Shown in pieces: positions 25,624-35,454 of a stretch of DNA of 39,494 nt. The notes beneath the pieces were generated by a model, which had not been told where the DNA came from, did not search any database, and worked only from the letters and a program-made list of their open reading frames with translations. This DNA comes from Planctomycetaceae bacterium. Its GTDB lineage: Bacteria; Planctomycetota; Planctomycetia; Planctomycetales; Planctomycetaceae. The stretch is taken from assembly GCA_021732845.1 (NCBI GenBank), contig JAKFUF010000118.1, forward strand, positions 1-39,494, in the 5' to 3' direction. The first letter of the stretch is position 1; each line of letters starts with the position of its first letter. Made by a program: the position numbers and the translations under genes.

Positions 25624-25882
25624 AGTCGACGTCCGGAGTCTATCGAGGCCCGGTCATTTGGGTTAAGATCATAAAAAGGGATAGGGGAGTGGTGAAGATC
25701 GGCGTTTTGCTCGGTGTCGCGGCGGTGTCCGTGCTGGCCACCCGCCATTTGCAATGAGGATTGTGCGACTGCATCCCATCTGAAACCGAAGCGACTTCAG
25801 CGTCAGCCGTGCGCGTGAGTCAGTCGCAGGGACTCCTGTAATACGAATTGGCGAACGCCAGTGGCCGGGAGTTTCCTACGGG
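25624..25882. other. Upstream region of the first ECF-kinase pair
   Basis: No gene is supported. The region presumably carries the promoter for the sigma factor. I see no clear motif. Confidence 0.35.
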
Positions 25883-26464
25883 ATGAACGAGACGCACAAC
25901 GTCACTCAGATTCTGCAAATGGTCGAAGCGCGAGATCCTTCGGCCGCTGAGGCGTTGCTGCCGCTGGTGTATGACGAACTCCGCCGGGTGGCCTCCGAGA
26001 AACTGGCGCAGGAGAAACCTGGGCAGACGCTGCAGGCCACCGCGCTGGTTCACGAAGCCTGGCTGCGGCTGGTGGATGTCGATTACGTCCAGAGCTGGTC
26101 CAGCCGGCGGCATTTCTTCGGAGCCGCCGCGGAAGCGATGCGAAGGATCCTGGTGGACCGGGCCCGCCGCAAGCATCGCCACAAGCATGGGGGCGACTGG
26201 CAGCGCATCACCGTGCAACTCGAAGAGGTCTCGGTCGCGGGCGGGGACAGCCTCCTCGAAGCTCTCGACGAAGCTCTGCGTCGATTCGAGCAGGTCGATG
26301 CGACCGCGTGCGAACTGGTGAAGCTCCGTTTTTTTGCAGGTCTTTCGCTGCGCGACGCGGGACAGGCCCTGGAGCTCCCGTCCCTAACTGCTGATCGAAT
26401 ATTGGCTTACGCCAAGGCGTGGCTGCTGCGGGAGATGCAGCGCGACCCCGCCGACTCTTCCTGA
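25883..26464 (+). CDS. ECF-type RNA polymerase sigma factor (planctomycete kinase-linked group)
   Basis: This 193-residue protein has sigma region 2 (about 10-95, with ALVHEAWLRLVD and the strand-opening part HFFGAAAEAMRRILVDRARR) and region 4 (about 130-190, VKLRFFAGLSLRDAGQALEL followed by a recognition helix). The pattern is the ECF subfamily common in Planctomycetota, often encoded next to Ser/Thr kinases instead of an anti-sigma factor. The kinase gene follows after 160 nt on the same strand. Control by phosphorylation is suggested by family knowledge and not seen in sequence. Confidence 0.9.
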   Translation: MNETHNVTQILQMVEARDPSAAEALLPLVYDELRRVASEKLAQEKPGQTLQATALVHEAWLRLVDVDYVQSWSSRRHFFGAAAEAMRRILVDRARRKHRHKHGGDWQRITVQLEEVSVAGGDSLLEALDEALRRFEQVDATACELVKLRFFAGLSLRDAGQALELPSLTADRILAYAKAWLLREMQRDPADSS

Positions 26465-26624
26465 ATCGGGTGGCCCAAAAATCCTTTTCTGTTTTTATGG
26501 CGCACTCTCCCCAGAAAAAACGCCACGGATCTTCAGGCACGATCTTCCGACACGATTCGCCCTCATCATCACTGGCCAGACCGAGCGTCACAGCGTCTGA
26601 ATGAAAGCACTGCGGGGTAATGCC

Positions 26625-29600
26625 ATGAACGAACGAGACATTTTTCTGGCCGCCATCGAGATCACCGATCCCGCCCGGCGGGCCGCGTATGTGGAACAGG
26701 CTTGCGGTTCCGATGCCACGCTGCGTGTCCAGGTGGAAGAACTGCTGAAGACCCATGCGCAGTCCAGCCAGTTTTTGGAAACGCCGGCCCTGGCCGCCGA
26801 ATCGGCGATGGCTCAGACATTCGTGACGGCGGCCTCCCACGCCGATGAGGACCCGCATGCGGAACGTGCATCGGCCGAGGCCGAGTTCCGCAAATACCTG
26901 CAACCGGCCATCCGCACGGGCTGGTTGGGCCGCTTGGGACACTACGAAATCGAGGCGATCCTGGGGCGGGGTGCGTTCGGGATCGTGGCCAAGGCGTTTG
27001 ATGAGAAGTTGCATCGCGTCGTGGCGATCAAGCTGATGAATCCCGAGCTCGCAGCGACCTCACCGCCCCGCAAGCGGTTCCTGCGGGAAGCGCGGACAGC
27101 GGCGGCGGTGACGCATGAGAACATCGTGGCCATTTACGCGGTGGAAGAGGACCCGATTCCGTATCTCGTCATGGAGTACATCCCGGGCCAGACGCTGCAG
27201 CAGTGGCTGGACGAGCACGGGCCGCTGGAGCCGGCGGAGATCTTGCGGATTGGCCGGCAGGTGGCGGCCGGCCTGGCAGCGGCCCATGCCGCGAACCTCA
27301 TTCATCGCGACATTAAACCGTCGAACATTCTGATGACAGGCGGGGCGCACGAGCGGGCCAAGATCTCCGACTTTGGCCTGGCCCGCGCCGTCGATGACGC
27401 CACCATGACTTCCAGCGGCTTAATTGCCGGCACGCCGATGTACATGGCTCCCGAGCAGGCGCGTGGGGAAACCCTGGACCATCGGGCGGATCTGTTCAGC
27501 CTGGGGAGCGTGTTCTACCAGATGGCCAGCGGTCGGCCCCCGTTCCGCGCGGCCAACACCGTGGCCGTGCTCAAGCGCGTCTGCGAAGACACGCCACGCC
27601 CCCTGGCTGACGTGATTCCGGGGATTCCCGGCTGGTTAGAGACCATTGTCTTCCGGCTGCTGGAAAAGGATCGGGACGACCGTTACCAGACGGCGCAGGA
27701 AGTAGCCGATTTGCTGGCCCGCTGTCAGAGCGAATTACAGCATCAGGGCCGAGTGACCTGTGTGCCGGGACGCCCCACCGCTGCGGAAACGCAGGTGTTG
27801 CCAGCGCGGAGAGGCGATCCCTCGGCACCCGGCCGGTGGCCGATCGGTTGGTTGGCAGGCGGAGTGCTTGCGGTGGTGGCCGTGATCGGTTTGGTGCTGA
27901 GCAACGGCGGCAGACAGAAGCCTGAGGGAACCGCAGCCAAACCTCCCGCCCAAGCCGCAGCCGCCACGGCCCAGACCCCAGCGGAAGCGCCGGCCAAACC
28001 CGGATGGCACGGCTGGCCAGCGGACGCTGCGCCCCCCGCCATCGCGCCATTTGATGCCGAGCAGGCGAAGCAGCATCAGGAGGCCTGGGCCAAGTACCTC
28101 GGCGTGCCGGTTGAGTACACGAACTCCCTCGGCATGAAGTTTCGCCTCATCCCGCCGGGCGAGTTCAAGATGGGGAGCACCAAGGAGGAGATTGAAGGGG
28201 CACTCAAGGAGGTTTTCGCGGATGACAAGCATTGGCAGGAGTGCATCAAGTCGGAAGCTCCTCAGCACAAGGTGATCCTGACGAAGCCGATTTATCTGGG
28301 AGTGGATGAAGTCACGCAGGCGGAGTATGAAAAGGTCATGGGAGTGAATCCCTCGCATTTCGCCCCGATGGGTGCGGGCAAAGAGGCGGTCGCCGGGCTG
28401 GAGACGACCAATCACCCTGTGGAAACGGTGAGCTGGAATGACGCGGCCGAGTTCTGCGCCAAGTTGAGCCAACAGGAGAAATTGAAACCGTTCTACTTCC
28501 GGGCCAGTGAGACGATCACTCCGCTCGACGGGACGGGTTACCGACTCCCCAGCGAGGCGGAATGGGAGTTTGCCTGCCGAGCCGGTACGGCTACGAAGTA
28601 CTGGATCGGCGACAAGGATGAAGAACTATTGCAGGCGTGCTGGTTCACCGGAAACGACGTGGGCCAGACGCATCCAGTGGGAGCATTGAAAGCGAATCCA
28701 TTCGGGCTGTACGACATTCACGGCAATGTCAAGGAATGGGTGCAGGACGGTTGGGATGCAACCTATTACGACCAATTCCGAGCGAAGCCCGCGATCAATC
28801 CAAACAGCCCATTCCCCTCGGGTCGCTGGCGCGTGTTCCGGGGCGGCAGCTATTACACCTCCGCAACCTACTGCCGGTCGTCGGATCGCAGTGCCGTCGA
28901 TTTGCCGGGCAGTGACCACGGCGTCGGTTTTCGAGTGGCGCTGTCGGTCGATGCCGTGCGGCAGGCGTTGAAGGTTGATGGGGCGAAGATCGTGAAGCCT
29001 GGGGTGCTGGTGGGGGCGAACGGGAATCCGGTTGCCGAGCCGGGCCGCAGTGCGTGGGATGACCTTGATCCCGCGCAGATTCCGGAGGCGGAGCGAGTGC
29101 CACGACAGCCGGAAGGTCTGGTCGCCGTCCTGGGCCAACATCGGCAACGCGTGTGGGCGCGCATTCGCTCGGTCGCGGTCACGTCCGATGGACGGCAATT
29201 CTTGTCGACGACCGACGACGGTATCTATCTTTTTGACCAAGACCCGCAACAAACTCCTTCGTTCTTCCCATTGGACATCGGCGAAAATCCGGCTACCTTT
29301 TTGCCCGACGGGAGGATCGCCACATTCGTCGGCGTGCGTGGAAAACAGAACGTTCAGCTGCAAGTCTTTGCACAACCTCAGCATGGCGCTCCTCTGAAAT
29401 CGCAGTCGAGCACCGACACCAATGAACCCAGCATCTTCCATAGTCTGCGGGCATCGTCGGACGGCCTCTGGATGGCTGCCTGGGAAACGAACTCAGGTCG
29501 CTTTGCCCTGTGGAACCTCCGCGAAGGTGTTCCCGAGCAAGTGGCCAGTTTTCCCATGCGAGCCAGAACAATTCCTCCGCCAGTCAGCTTTTCGCCCGAC

Positions 29601-32600
29601 GCCAACTGGTTCTGCTTCACGGACAATTCGCAAGGCGAAAGCACGGTTCATCTGGTCGATCTGCGTGAGGAAACGCCCAGTGAGACCCACGTTCTGAAAG
29701 CGGACGGTGAAGAAAAATCCGACGTGCCGGCCAAGGGGTTTTCGCAAAGCATCTTTCTGGCGGATGGTCGACTGGCGACAGCCGACGGAAACGGCCGCAT
29801 CTGGTTCTGGAAGCTCGATCAGGGAGAACCACAGCGCGTCGGGGACATTCGCGACCCCGGGGGCATCCTGGCATCCCATCCGAGTTCCTCGCGGCTTGTG
29901 GTGATGGATGGATCGATCTTTCGTGTCTGGGAGTTGGGGGTTGAGCCCCCCAAGCTGATCGGTAGTTCGACCTCGTCGTTTCCAGCAGACAACATTTTTT
30001 ACGGAGCGATCGCGCCCGATGGACAGACAGTGATGACAAGCCATCTGAACGGGTCTCTTCGGTTCTGGAATGTCTCCCCGACGGAAATCACCGAAACAGG
30101 TCCACTCGCGCCGAATCCAAGATTCGCTGGGGACAACTTCTTGACAGAGGTGTTTGACGATTCCTTGTGTTCGTCGACGGAACAGCACCGGGTCGGAATC
30201 TGGCGGGCAACGCCCGAGGGGCTGCAGGGTATTGCCGATAGCCCCCCCGCTCACTTGATCCTGAGGAAGAACGCAAACCAAAGAGTTCTGATCGTCAGCG
30301 AATCCAGCGTAACCGGCGGCACACTGCTCCTTCGCCGGGAAGGCGCTCAATGGAAGCCCGTTCGACGTATCGACGGCATCGGACTCCTCCGTTGCGCCGC
30401 ACTGAGTGATGATGGGCACCGCCTCGCTATCGGCCGCAACAACGGCACTGAGGAAGTGATCGAGTTATGGGGATGGGAATCCGGGGAGCAGCCGGCGAAA
30501 AAACTGGCGGAACTGAAGGCGCCGCACCGGGAACATGGCTGCGTGCAGTTGGCGTTCAGCGACGAAGGGCGGACGCTCGTTGGTCGGTTCAGCATCCATG
30601 CCGTCGAATTGTGGGACGTAAAGGACGATCAATTGATCCGTCGTGCCCAACTGCCGCTGCGGCAGTTTTACCGGTTCGCGATGTCGCCGGATGGCCGCAC
30701 GCTGGCGACAGTGGGCTACAGCGGCCTGGAACTCTGGGACCTGAAATCGGATTTCCGACAACCGAAGGCCAGTTTTGCGATCGGCATTACGGGGGCTGTC
30801 GCATTCTCGCCCGACGGGCGACACGTGGCCGCTTCGTTCCGCGAGAACGGAAGTTCCGCGGGTGTCAAGTTCGTGAACCTCGCTACCGGAATCGTCGAGA
30901 AGAGTCTGACCTTTCCCGGAGTCGTTTACGACCTCGACTACACCGACGACGGGCGTCACCTGGTTTCCGGCAACGCGAACGGCACGATTTATGTTGTGAG
31001 GTTGGCGGAGCCTGCCAAGGCCACGTCCGCAGCCCCGAAGCCCATTCAACCCTGGCACAACTGGCCTGCCAATGCTCCCAAACCGGCCATCGCGCCGTTC
31101 AATGCGGCGCAGGCGAAGAAGCATCAGGACGAATGGGCCGCGTATCTCAAGGTGCCGGTTGAGTATACCAACTCCATCGGCATGAAGTTCCGCCTCATCC
31201 CGCCGGGGGAATTCACGATGGGCAGCACCAAAGAGGAGATAGAAGAAGCCCTCAAATCGATTGCTGGTGATCAAAGCGAAGAGCATTGGCAGGAATGCAT
31301 CAAGAGCGAAGGCCCCAAACATAAGGTAACGTTGAGGCAGGGGTTCTACCTCGGCATGCATGAGGTAACGCAACAAGAGTATGAAAAAGTGGTGGGGGCA
31401 AATCCTTCGAATTTTGCTCCAGCGGGGCGGGCGAAGGAGGCCGTTGCTGGAATTGATACCACCAGACATCCAGTTGAAAATGTCACTTGGGACGAAGCCG
31501 TCGCATTCTGCGTAAAGCTCAATCATCAAGAGGAATTCAAACAGCACCGTCCAGAATCCGACCCTGCCCAACCTGGAGCGACTCCTGAGGTTGGGTATCG
31601 ATTGCCAACGGACGCGGAGTGGGATTTTGCCTGCCGTGCAGGAACAATTTCAAGGTATTGGATCGGCGTCAACGAGGAAGAATTGTCGAGTGTCGGCTGG
31701 TTTAGTGCCAACTCAGCTGGACGGACTCACCGAGTTGGCGAGCTGAATCCGAATCCATTTGGGCTATTTGACGTTCATGGCAATGTTTTTGAATACGTCC
31801 GTGACTGGTGGAATCCGACGTATTTCACTGAATTGCAAGGCGCTTCCGCAATTGACCCAAGCGGTCCCACATTGGCCGGTTCGCGGCGTGTCGTCCGGTC
31901 TGCGAGTTATGGCTACAAGGCAACATACAGCCGGGTATCGTCTCGCGGTGCTTATCTCCCAGCGCAGGACCGCAATCATCACATCGGTTTTCGAGTGTCG
32001 TTGCCCGTCGATGCGGTGCGTCAGGCGTTGAAGGTTGATGGGGCGAAGATCGTGAAGCCTGGGGTTCCGGTTGGGTCCAAATTGAATCCGATCGTCGAGC
32101 AGGGCCGCAGTGCGTGGGACGACCTTGATCCCGCGCAGATTCCGGCGGCGGAACGAGTGCCAGGCCAGCCCGAAGGCCTGGTCGCCGTCTTGGGACAACA
32201 TCGACGAAGACTTTGGGGCTCCATTTACTCGACAGCCGTTTCAGCGGACGGCAGTCAGTTCATGTTGACCACATGGGATACGCTTCACCTGTTCGATCGA
32301 GATGTCAAGAAGCCCTCGCGGACCTTCAAGTTGGGTGATGTAATTTCTTCAGCGACATTTCTGCCGGACGGACGAATCGCCGCATTCGTGAGCGTTCCCG
32401 GCAAGAGCAGTGTGCAGTTGCAAATCTTCGCGAAACCTCGCGAGGGAGAGCCTCTGGAACTGCAATCGACGACGAATTCTGATGATGGCTCTCGTTTAGC
32501 GATCGCGTCGTCTGATGGCCACTGGCTCGCTGCGTTTGAATACAACCTTGGAGGGATCGTCCTCTGGAAACTGAGTGACACGCCGCCTCGGCAATTTGCA

Positions 32601-34073
32601 AAGTTCAAGTTTCGTGTTCCCTACGCTAACGTCCCTCCGCTCAGCTTTTCACCCGATGCTAAGTGGTTCTGTTTCACAGACCTCAGCCAAGAGCAAAGCA
32701 CGATCCATCTAATAGATCTGCGAGGCGACACGCCTCGTGAAGCCGCTGTGCTGAAGGCGGATGCCGACGAGAAATCCGATGCCCCTGCGAAGGGCTTCTT
32801 GCACGCAGTCTTTCTCGCGGATGGTCGCCTAGCCACCGCCGATCGCAACGGCTGCAATTGGCTTTGGAAAATGACTGAGGGTGAGCCGCAAAGAGCCGGG
32901 AAAATTCAAGACTCCGGAGTCTCCCTATATTATGCACCCTCGAAGTCATTGCGGCTCGTTGTCAGCAACAGCGCAACCTTCGGTGTTTGGGGTCTCACCG
33001 CCGATCCGCCGAGATTGCTGGGCCGTTCGACGTCGGCGTTTCCGATAGACAATATCCAAGACAATCTTAGAAGTGCACCTGACGGTGACATCGTCTTCAC
33101 AGGCCATCTGAACGGGGCGGTTAGGTTTTGGAATGTGTCTCAAGCCGGAGTGACTGAACTCGATCCGCTGGTTCCCAATCCACATCGCCTCGACGGTCTC
33201 GGTACAACCAAAGTCCTCGGCCAGTTCTTGTGTGCATCGCAGGAATCGGTGCGAATCGGAATCTGGCGACCGACTCGTGACGGGTTGCAACAAGTTCCTG
33301 AAGAATCATCCTCGCTGTTAGTTTGGGGTACTTCTCGCGCAAATCGGCAGCTCATCGTTGGAGAATCGGGAGGCGCAGGCGGAACAGCCCTTTTCCGTTC
33401 TGAAGAGGGCCGTGTGACACCGACTCGCCGCATCACCGGAGGCGGTGTTCGATCAACCGCGCTGAATGATGCTGGGCACCGACTCGCACTCGGCCGGCAC
33501 AATGGAGCCGAAGAAGTCATCGAACTGTGGGGCTGGGAATCCGAAGACGCCCCTTCAAAAAAACTTGCGGAGGTTAAATCGGCCACTGCACATGTTGTGA
33601 AACTGGCGTTTGCCGACGGTGGGCGATCCCTCGTCAGCCGTCACGGGTCGGCGATGCGAATTTGGGACGTACAGGATGATCAACTTGTCTCGCGAACAAT
33701 GCTTCCCGAAGATCAGTACCACCAATTCGCGATCGCGCCAGATGGAGTCACCCTGGCCACGGTTGGTCATTCTGGACTGCGGTTGTGGAATCTGAAGTCT
33801 GATTTAAAAAAATCGAGTTCCGAATTCGTAGTCGGTGAGTCGCACGCCGTTGCTTTCTCACCGGATGGAAAGCGATTAGCAGCAGCATCCGGCGGGACTG
33901 GCTACGTCACCGGAGTGCAGATCATCAACCTCGCCAGCGGCGTCGTGGAAAAACGGCTGAGCTTCCCCGGCCCGGTCCATCAACTCGACTTCACCGACGA
34001 CAGCCGCCACCTCGTCACCGGCAACGCCAACGGCACGATCTACGTCGTGCGATTGGCCCCTCCGCCGAAGTAA
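26625..34073 (+). CDS. Giant Ser/Thr protein kinase with duplicated SUMF1-WD40 module
   Basis: This is a 2482-residue protein. A PASTA-less kinase domain (about 107-375) has the glycine loop LGRGAFG, Lys136, HRDIKPSN (227-234), DFG (249-251) and an APEQ segment. A single membrane helix lies at about 406-425, followed by an Ala/Pro/Lys linker. Then comes a module of an FGE/SUMF1-like domain (about 492-778; FRLIPPGEFKMGS, YRLPSEAEWEFACRAGT, GFRVAL) and a WD40-type propeller (about 838-1460). The whole module is repeated: SUMF1 at about 1508-1795 and WD40 at about 1858-2478. The kinase should be cytoplasmic and the modules outside. The SUMF1 domains lack the paired cysteines of true FGE. The start at 26625 is preferred over 26601 because MNERDIF is the typical start of this kinase group. 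Confidence 0.92.
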   Translation: MNERDIFLAAIEITDPARRAAYVEQACGSDATLRVQVEELLKTHAQSSQFLETPALAAESAMAQTFVTAASHADEDPHAERASAEAEFRKYLQPAIRTGWLGRLGHYEIEAILGRGAFGIVAKAFDEKLHRVVAIKLMNPELAATSPPRKRFLREARTAAAVTHENIVAIYAVEEDPIPYLVMEYIPGQTLQQWLDEHGPLEPAEILRIGRQVAAGLAAAHAANLIHRDIKPSNILMTGGAHERAKISDFGLARAVDDATMTSSGLIAGTPMYMAPEQARGETLDHRADLFSLGSVFYQMASGRPPFRAANTVAVLKRVCEDTPRPLADVIPGIPGWLETIVFRLLEKDRDDRYQTAQEVADLLARCQSELQHQGRVTCVPGRPTAAETQVLPARRGDPSAPGRWPIGWLAGGVLAVVAVIGLVLSNGGRQKPEGTAAKPPAQAAAATAQTPAEAPAKPGWHGWPADAAPPAIAPFDAEQAKQHQEAWAKYLGVPVEYTNSLGMKFRLIPPGEFKMGSTKEEIEGALKEVFADDKHWQECIKSEAPQHKVILTKPIYLGVDEVTQAEYEKVMGVNPSHFAPMGAGKEAVAGLETTNHPVETVSWNDAAEFCAKLSQQEKLKPFYFRASETITPLDGTGYRLPSEAEWEFACRAGTATKYWIGDKDEELLQACWFTGNDVGQTHPVGALKANPFGLYDIHGNVKEWVQDGWDATYYDQFRAKPAINPNSPFPSGRWRVFRGGSYYTSATYCRSSDRSAVDLPGSDHGVGFRVALSVDAVRQALKVDGAKIVKPGVLVGANGNPVAEPGRSAWDDLDPAQIPEAERVPRQPEGLVAVLGQHRQRVWARIRSVAVTSDGRQFLSTTDDGIYLFDQDPQQTPSFFPLDIGENPATFLPDGRIATFVGVRGKQNVQLQVFAQPQHGAPLKSQSSTDTNEPSIFHSLRASSDGLWMAAWETNSGRFALWNLREGVPEQVASFPMRARTIPPPVSFSPDANWFCFTDNSQGESTVHLVDLREETPSETHVLKADGEEKSDVPAKGFSQSIFLADGRLATADGNGRIWFWKLDQGEPQRVGDIRDPGGILASHPSSSRLVVMDGSIFRVWELGVEPPKLIGSSTSSFPADNIFYGAIAPDGQTVMTSHLNGSLRFWNVSPTEITETGPLAPNPRFAGDNFLTEVFDDSLCSSTEQHRVGIWRATPEGLQGIADSPPAHLILRKNANQRVLIVSESSVTGGTLLLRREGAQWKPVRRIDGIGLLRCAALSDDGHRLAIGRNNGTEEVIELWGWESGEQPAKKLAELKAPHREHGCVQLAFSDEGRTLVGRFSIHAVELWDVKDDQLIRRAQLPLRQFYRFAMSPDGRTLATVGYSGLELWDLKSDFRQPKASFAIGITGAVAFSPDGRHVAASFRENGSSAGVKFVNLATGIVEKSLTFPGVVYDLDYTDDGRHLVSGNANGTIYVVRLAEPAKATSAAPKPIQPWHNWPANAPKPAIAPFNAAQAKKHQDEWAAYLKVPVEYTNSIGMKFRLIPPGEFTMGSTKEEIEEALKSIAGDQSEEHWQECIKSEGPKHKVTLRQGFYLGMHEVTQQEYEKVVGANPSNFAPAGRAKEAVAGIDTTRHPVENVTWDEAVAFCVKLNHQEEFKQHRPESDPAQPGATPEVGYRLPTDAEWDFACRAGTISRYWIGVNEEELSSVGWFSANSAGRTHRVGELNPNPFGLFDVHGNVFEYVRDWWNPTYFTELQGASAIDPSGPTLAGSRRVVRSASYGYKATYSRVSSRGAYLPAQDRNHHIGFRVSLPVDAVRQALKVDGAKIVKPGVPVGSKLNPIVEQGRSAWDDLDPAQIPAAERVPGQPEGLVAVLGQHRRRLWGSIYSTAVSADGSQFMLTTWDTLHLFDRDVKKPSRTFKLGDVISSATFLPDGRIAAFVSVPGKSSVQLQIFAKPREGEPLELQSTTNSDDGSRLAIASSDGHWLAAFEYNLGGIVLWKLSDTPPRQFAKFKFRVPYANVPPLSFSPDAKWFCFTDLSQEQSTIHLIDLRGDTPREAAVLKADADEKSDAPAKGFLHAVFLADGRLATADRNGCNWLWKMTEGEPQRAGKIQDSGVSLYYAPSKSLRLVVSNSATFGVWGLTADPPRLLGRSTSAFPIDNIQDNLRSAPDGDIVFTGHLNGAVRFWNVSQAGVTELDPLVPNPHRLDGLGTTKVLGQFLCASQESVRIGIWRPTRDGLQQVPEESSSLLVWGTSRANRQLIVGESGGAGGTALFRSEEGRVTPTRRITGGGVRSTALNDAGHRLALGRHNGAEEVIELWGWESEDAPSKKLAEVKSATAHVVKLAFADGGRSLVSRHGSAMRIWDVQDDQLVSRTMLPEDQYHQFAIAPDGVTLATVGHSGLRLWNLKSDLKKSSSEFVVGESHAVAFSPDGKRLAAASGGTGYVTGVQIINLASGVVEKRLSFPGPVHQLDFTDDSRHLVTGNANGTIYVVRLAPPPK
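28010..31010 (+). repeat. First copy of the 3-kb internal SUMF1-WD40 duplication
   Basis: This part of the giant kinase gene aligns in order and length with 31040-34070. Both begin with a W-HG/HN-WPA linker (WHGWPADA and WHNWPANA) and the shared VEYTNS-GMKFRLIPPGEF start. Both end with GNANGTIYVVRL. The copies have diverged mainly in the outer loops. Confidence 0.8.
31040..34070 (+). repeat. Second copy of the 3-kb internal SUMF1-WD40 duplication
   Basis: This aligns with 28010-31010. Its SUMF1 domain is more degenerate: the GGS motif before the former cysteine site is SAS, and both cysteines are absent. The WD40 half keeps the same blade order and closing motif. Confidence 0.8.
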
Positions 34074-34407
34074 ACGATCTAGTTGGACATGGAGGGCGAG
34101 GCGAAGACAAGAAGTCTCGAAAGCCATAGCGAACAAGTCGGAGACGTGTCGGCCACTGCTTTCGTGAATTCAATTCTTGTCCTTGGCCTCCGCGTCTTCC
34201 GTGTCGAAATCGGTTCCGAAGTCCAGTTCATTAACCTCGCCACTGGCAACGCCAACGGCACGATCTACGTCATGCGATTGGAATACGCCAAATCGTTCAC
34301 GACAGGCAACCCCAGCCCGCGGGGCTCATTCCGATCGATGGGCACACGATAGAATCACGCCCTGCCTGATGCTCGCGCGACAACTCTATGCCGACAAGTG
34401 CCTCATA
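34074..34407. other. Intergenic region with a decayed third end of the WD40 module
   Basis: At 34214-34281 the sequence again reads VQFINLATGNANGTIYVMRL, almost the same as the last residues of the kinase at 34020-34058, but it is not attached to a gene. It looks like a remnant of a further module copy or of a neighbouring homologous gene. Nothing else is recognised. Confidence 0.55.
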
Positions 34408-34701
34408 CCGCTCGCAACCATGCCATCTGCGACCGGGCGAGCGCTCGCAACGGTCGTTAACCCGGACGCGGCGAGACGCAGAGACAACCGAGAGTTTCGG
34501 GCGAGATCGGCCCGAAAATCCGACGCGGGCAGGGCGACGGTGAGTCGCGCATCGGGACGAGCCGGAGACTTCGAGACGCGACGCGGTGCTCGAAGTGGTT
34601 GCCAGAACTGGCGATAGAACGCGAAAAGGCCGCCATCCGAGGATGGCGGCCTTTCGTGTAACCCGACGGTACGCGAGTTTCGCTACCGTCAAAACAAGTG
34701 G
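34408..34701 (+). repeat. 294-nt dispersed hairpin-rich repeat, copy B
   Basis: Same length and orientation as copy A (10366-10659), about 85% identical. The two large hairpins are fully conserved (34625-34654 and 34665-34690), while the middle third varies. Copy B lies between the giant kinase and the next sigma factor; copy A lies upstream of the fasciclin gene. Confidence 0.75.
34625..34654. terminator. Strong symmetrical hairpin in repeat copy B
   Basis: The 14-bp stem AAAGGCCGCCATCC/GGATGGCGGCCTTT with a 2-nt loop is identical to that in copy A except for the loop. It could terminate transcription from the kinase gene 550 nt upstream. Confidence 0.5.
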
Positions 34702-34878
34702 CGGGAACTCGATTCGGACCGGCGACCGCGAGGTTATGAGATTTCGGTAGAACCCACGTCGCACCTGAAATGCATGCTGCTCGCAAGGCACCCCTCACTT
34801 TGAAATTCTGGTACTTTGCGAAAAATCTGCGTCATGCATGTGCGGCATTGACGCTGGATTGGGTAGGGAGACAGAAAA

Positions 34879-35454
34879 ATGACGGCGGACCAGAAAAACA
34901 TCGGAGAGACTGCGAGCCGAGTGGCGTCCTACCGTGATTATCTGTGCCTGCTCGTCCGCTTGCAGTTGGCTGCCCAATGGGCCACCAAAATCGATGTTTC
35001 AGGGGTGGTGCAGCAGACCTTGTGGGAGGCATCCCGTTCACCGCTGCCCGAGCCGGATTCCGATCTGCTCGCATGCTTACGGCGGATTCTGGCCAACAAC
35101 CTGCGCGACGAGATCCGGCGGCAGACTCGAGCCAAACACGATGTCCGACGCGAGATTTCGCTGGACGCGGCCCTCGACCAGTCATCCCAGCGGATCGAAG
35201 GCTGGCTGGTCGGTCAAACATCCAGTCCCAGCCAGCGCCTCGTCCGGATGGATGAGTTGTGCCGACTCGCCGCTGCCTTGGCGGATTTGTCTGAGGACCA
35301 GCGACGAGTCGTCGTGCTCCATCACTTGCAAGGACTTCCACTCGCTGTCACAGCGGAGCGGCTGGGACGCACGAAAGAAGCCACGTCCGCACTCCTTTAT
35401 CGAGCCCTCAAGCGATTGCGCGAGCGACTGGACCAGCGTGGAGAAACAACATGA
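34879..35454 (+). CDS. ECF-type RNA polymerase sigma factor
   Basis: This 191-residue protein has region 2 (about 20-95; DVSGVVQQTLWEASR, LACLRRILANNLRDEIRR) and region 4 (about 130-185; LSEDQRRVVVLHHLQGLPL, then AERLGRTKEATSALLYRALKRL). It belongs to the planctomycete group encoded with kinases. Its stop overlaps the start of the following kinase gene (ATGA), so the two are co-translated, which strongly suggests they act together. No anti-sigma gene is present. Confidence 0.92.
   Translation: MTADQKNIGETASRVASYRDYLCLLVRLQLAAQWATKIDVSGVVQQTLWEASRSPLPEPDSDLLACLRRILANNLRDEIRRQTRAKHDVRREISLDAALDQSSQRIEGWLVGQTSSPSQRLVRMDELCRLAAALADLSEDQRRVVVLHHLQGLPLAVTAERLGRTKEATSALLYRALKRLRERLDQRGETT

Noticed and set aside
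34083-34352. 89-codon frame after the giant kinase
   Set aside because: Only the loose WD40 end is recognisable; there is no ribosome-binding site and no complete domain.
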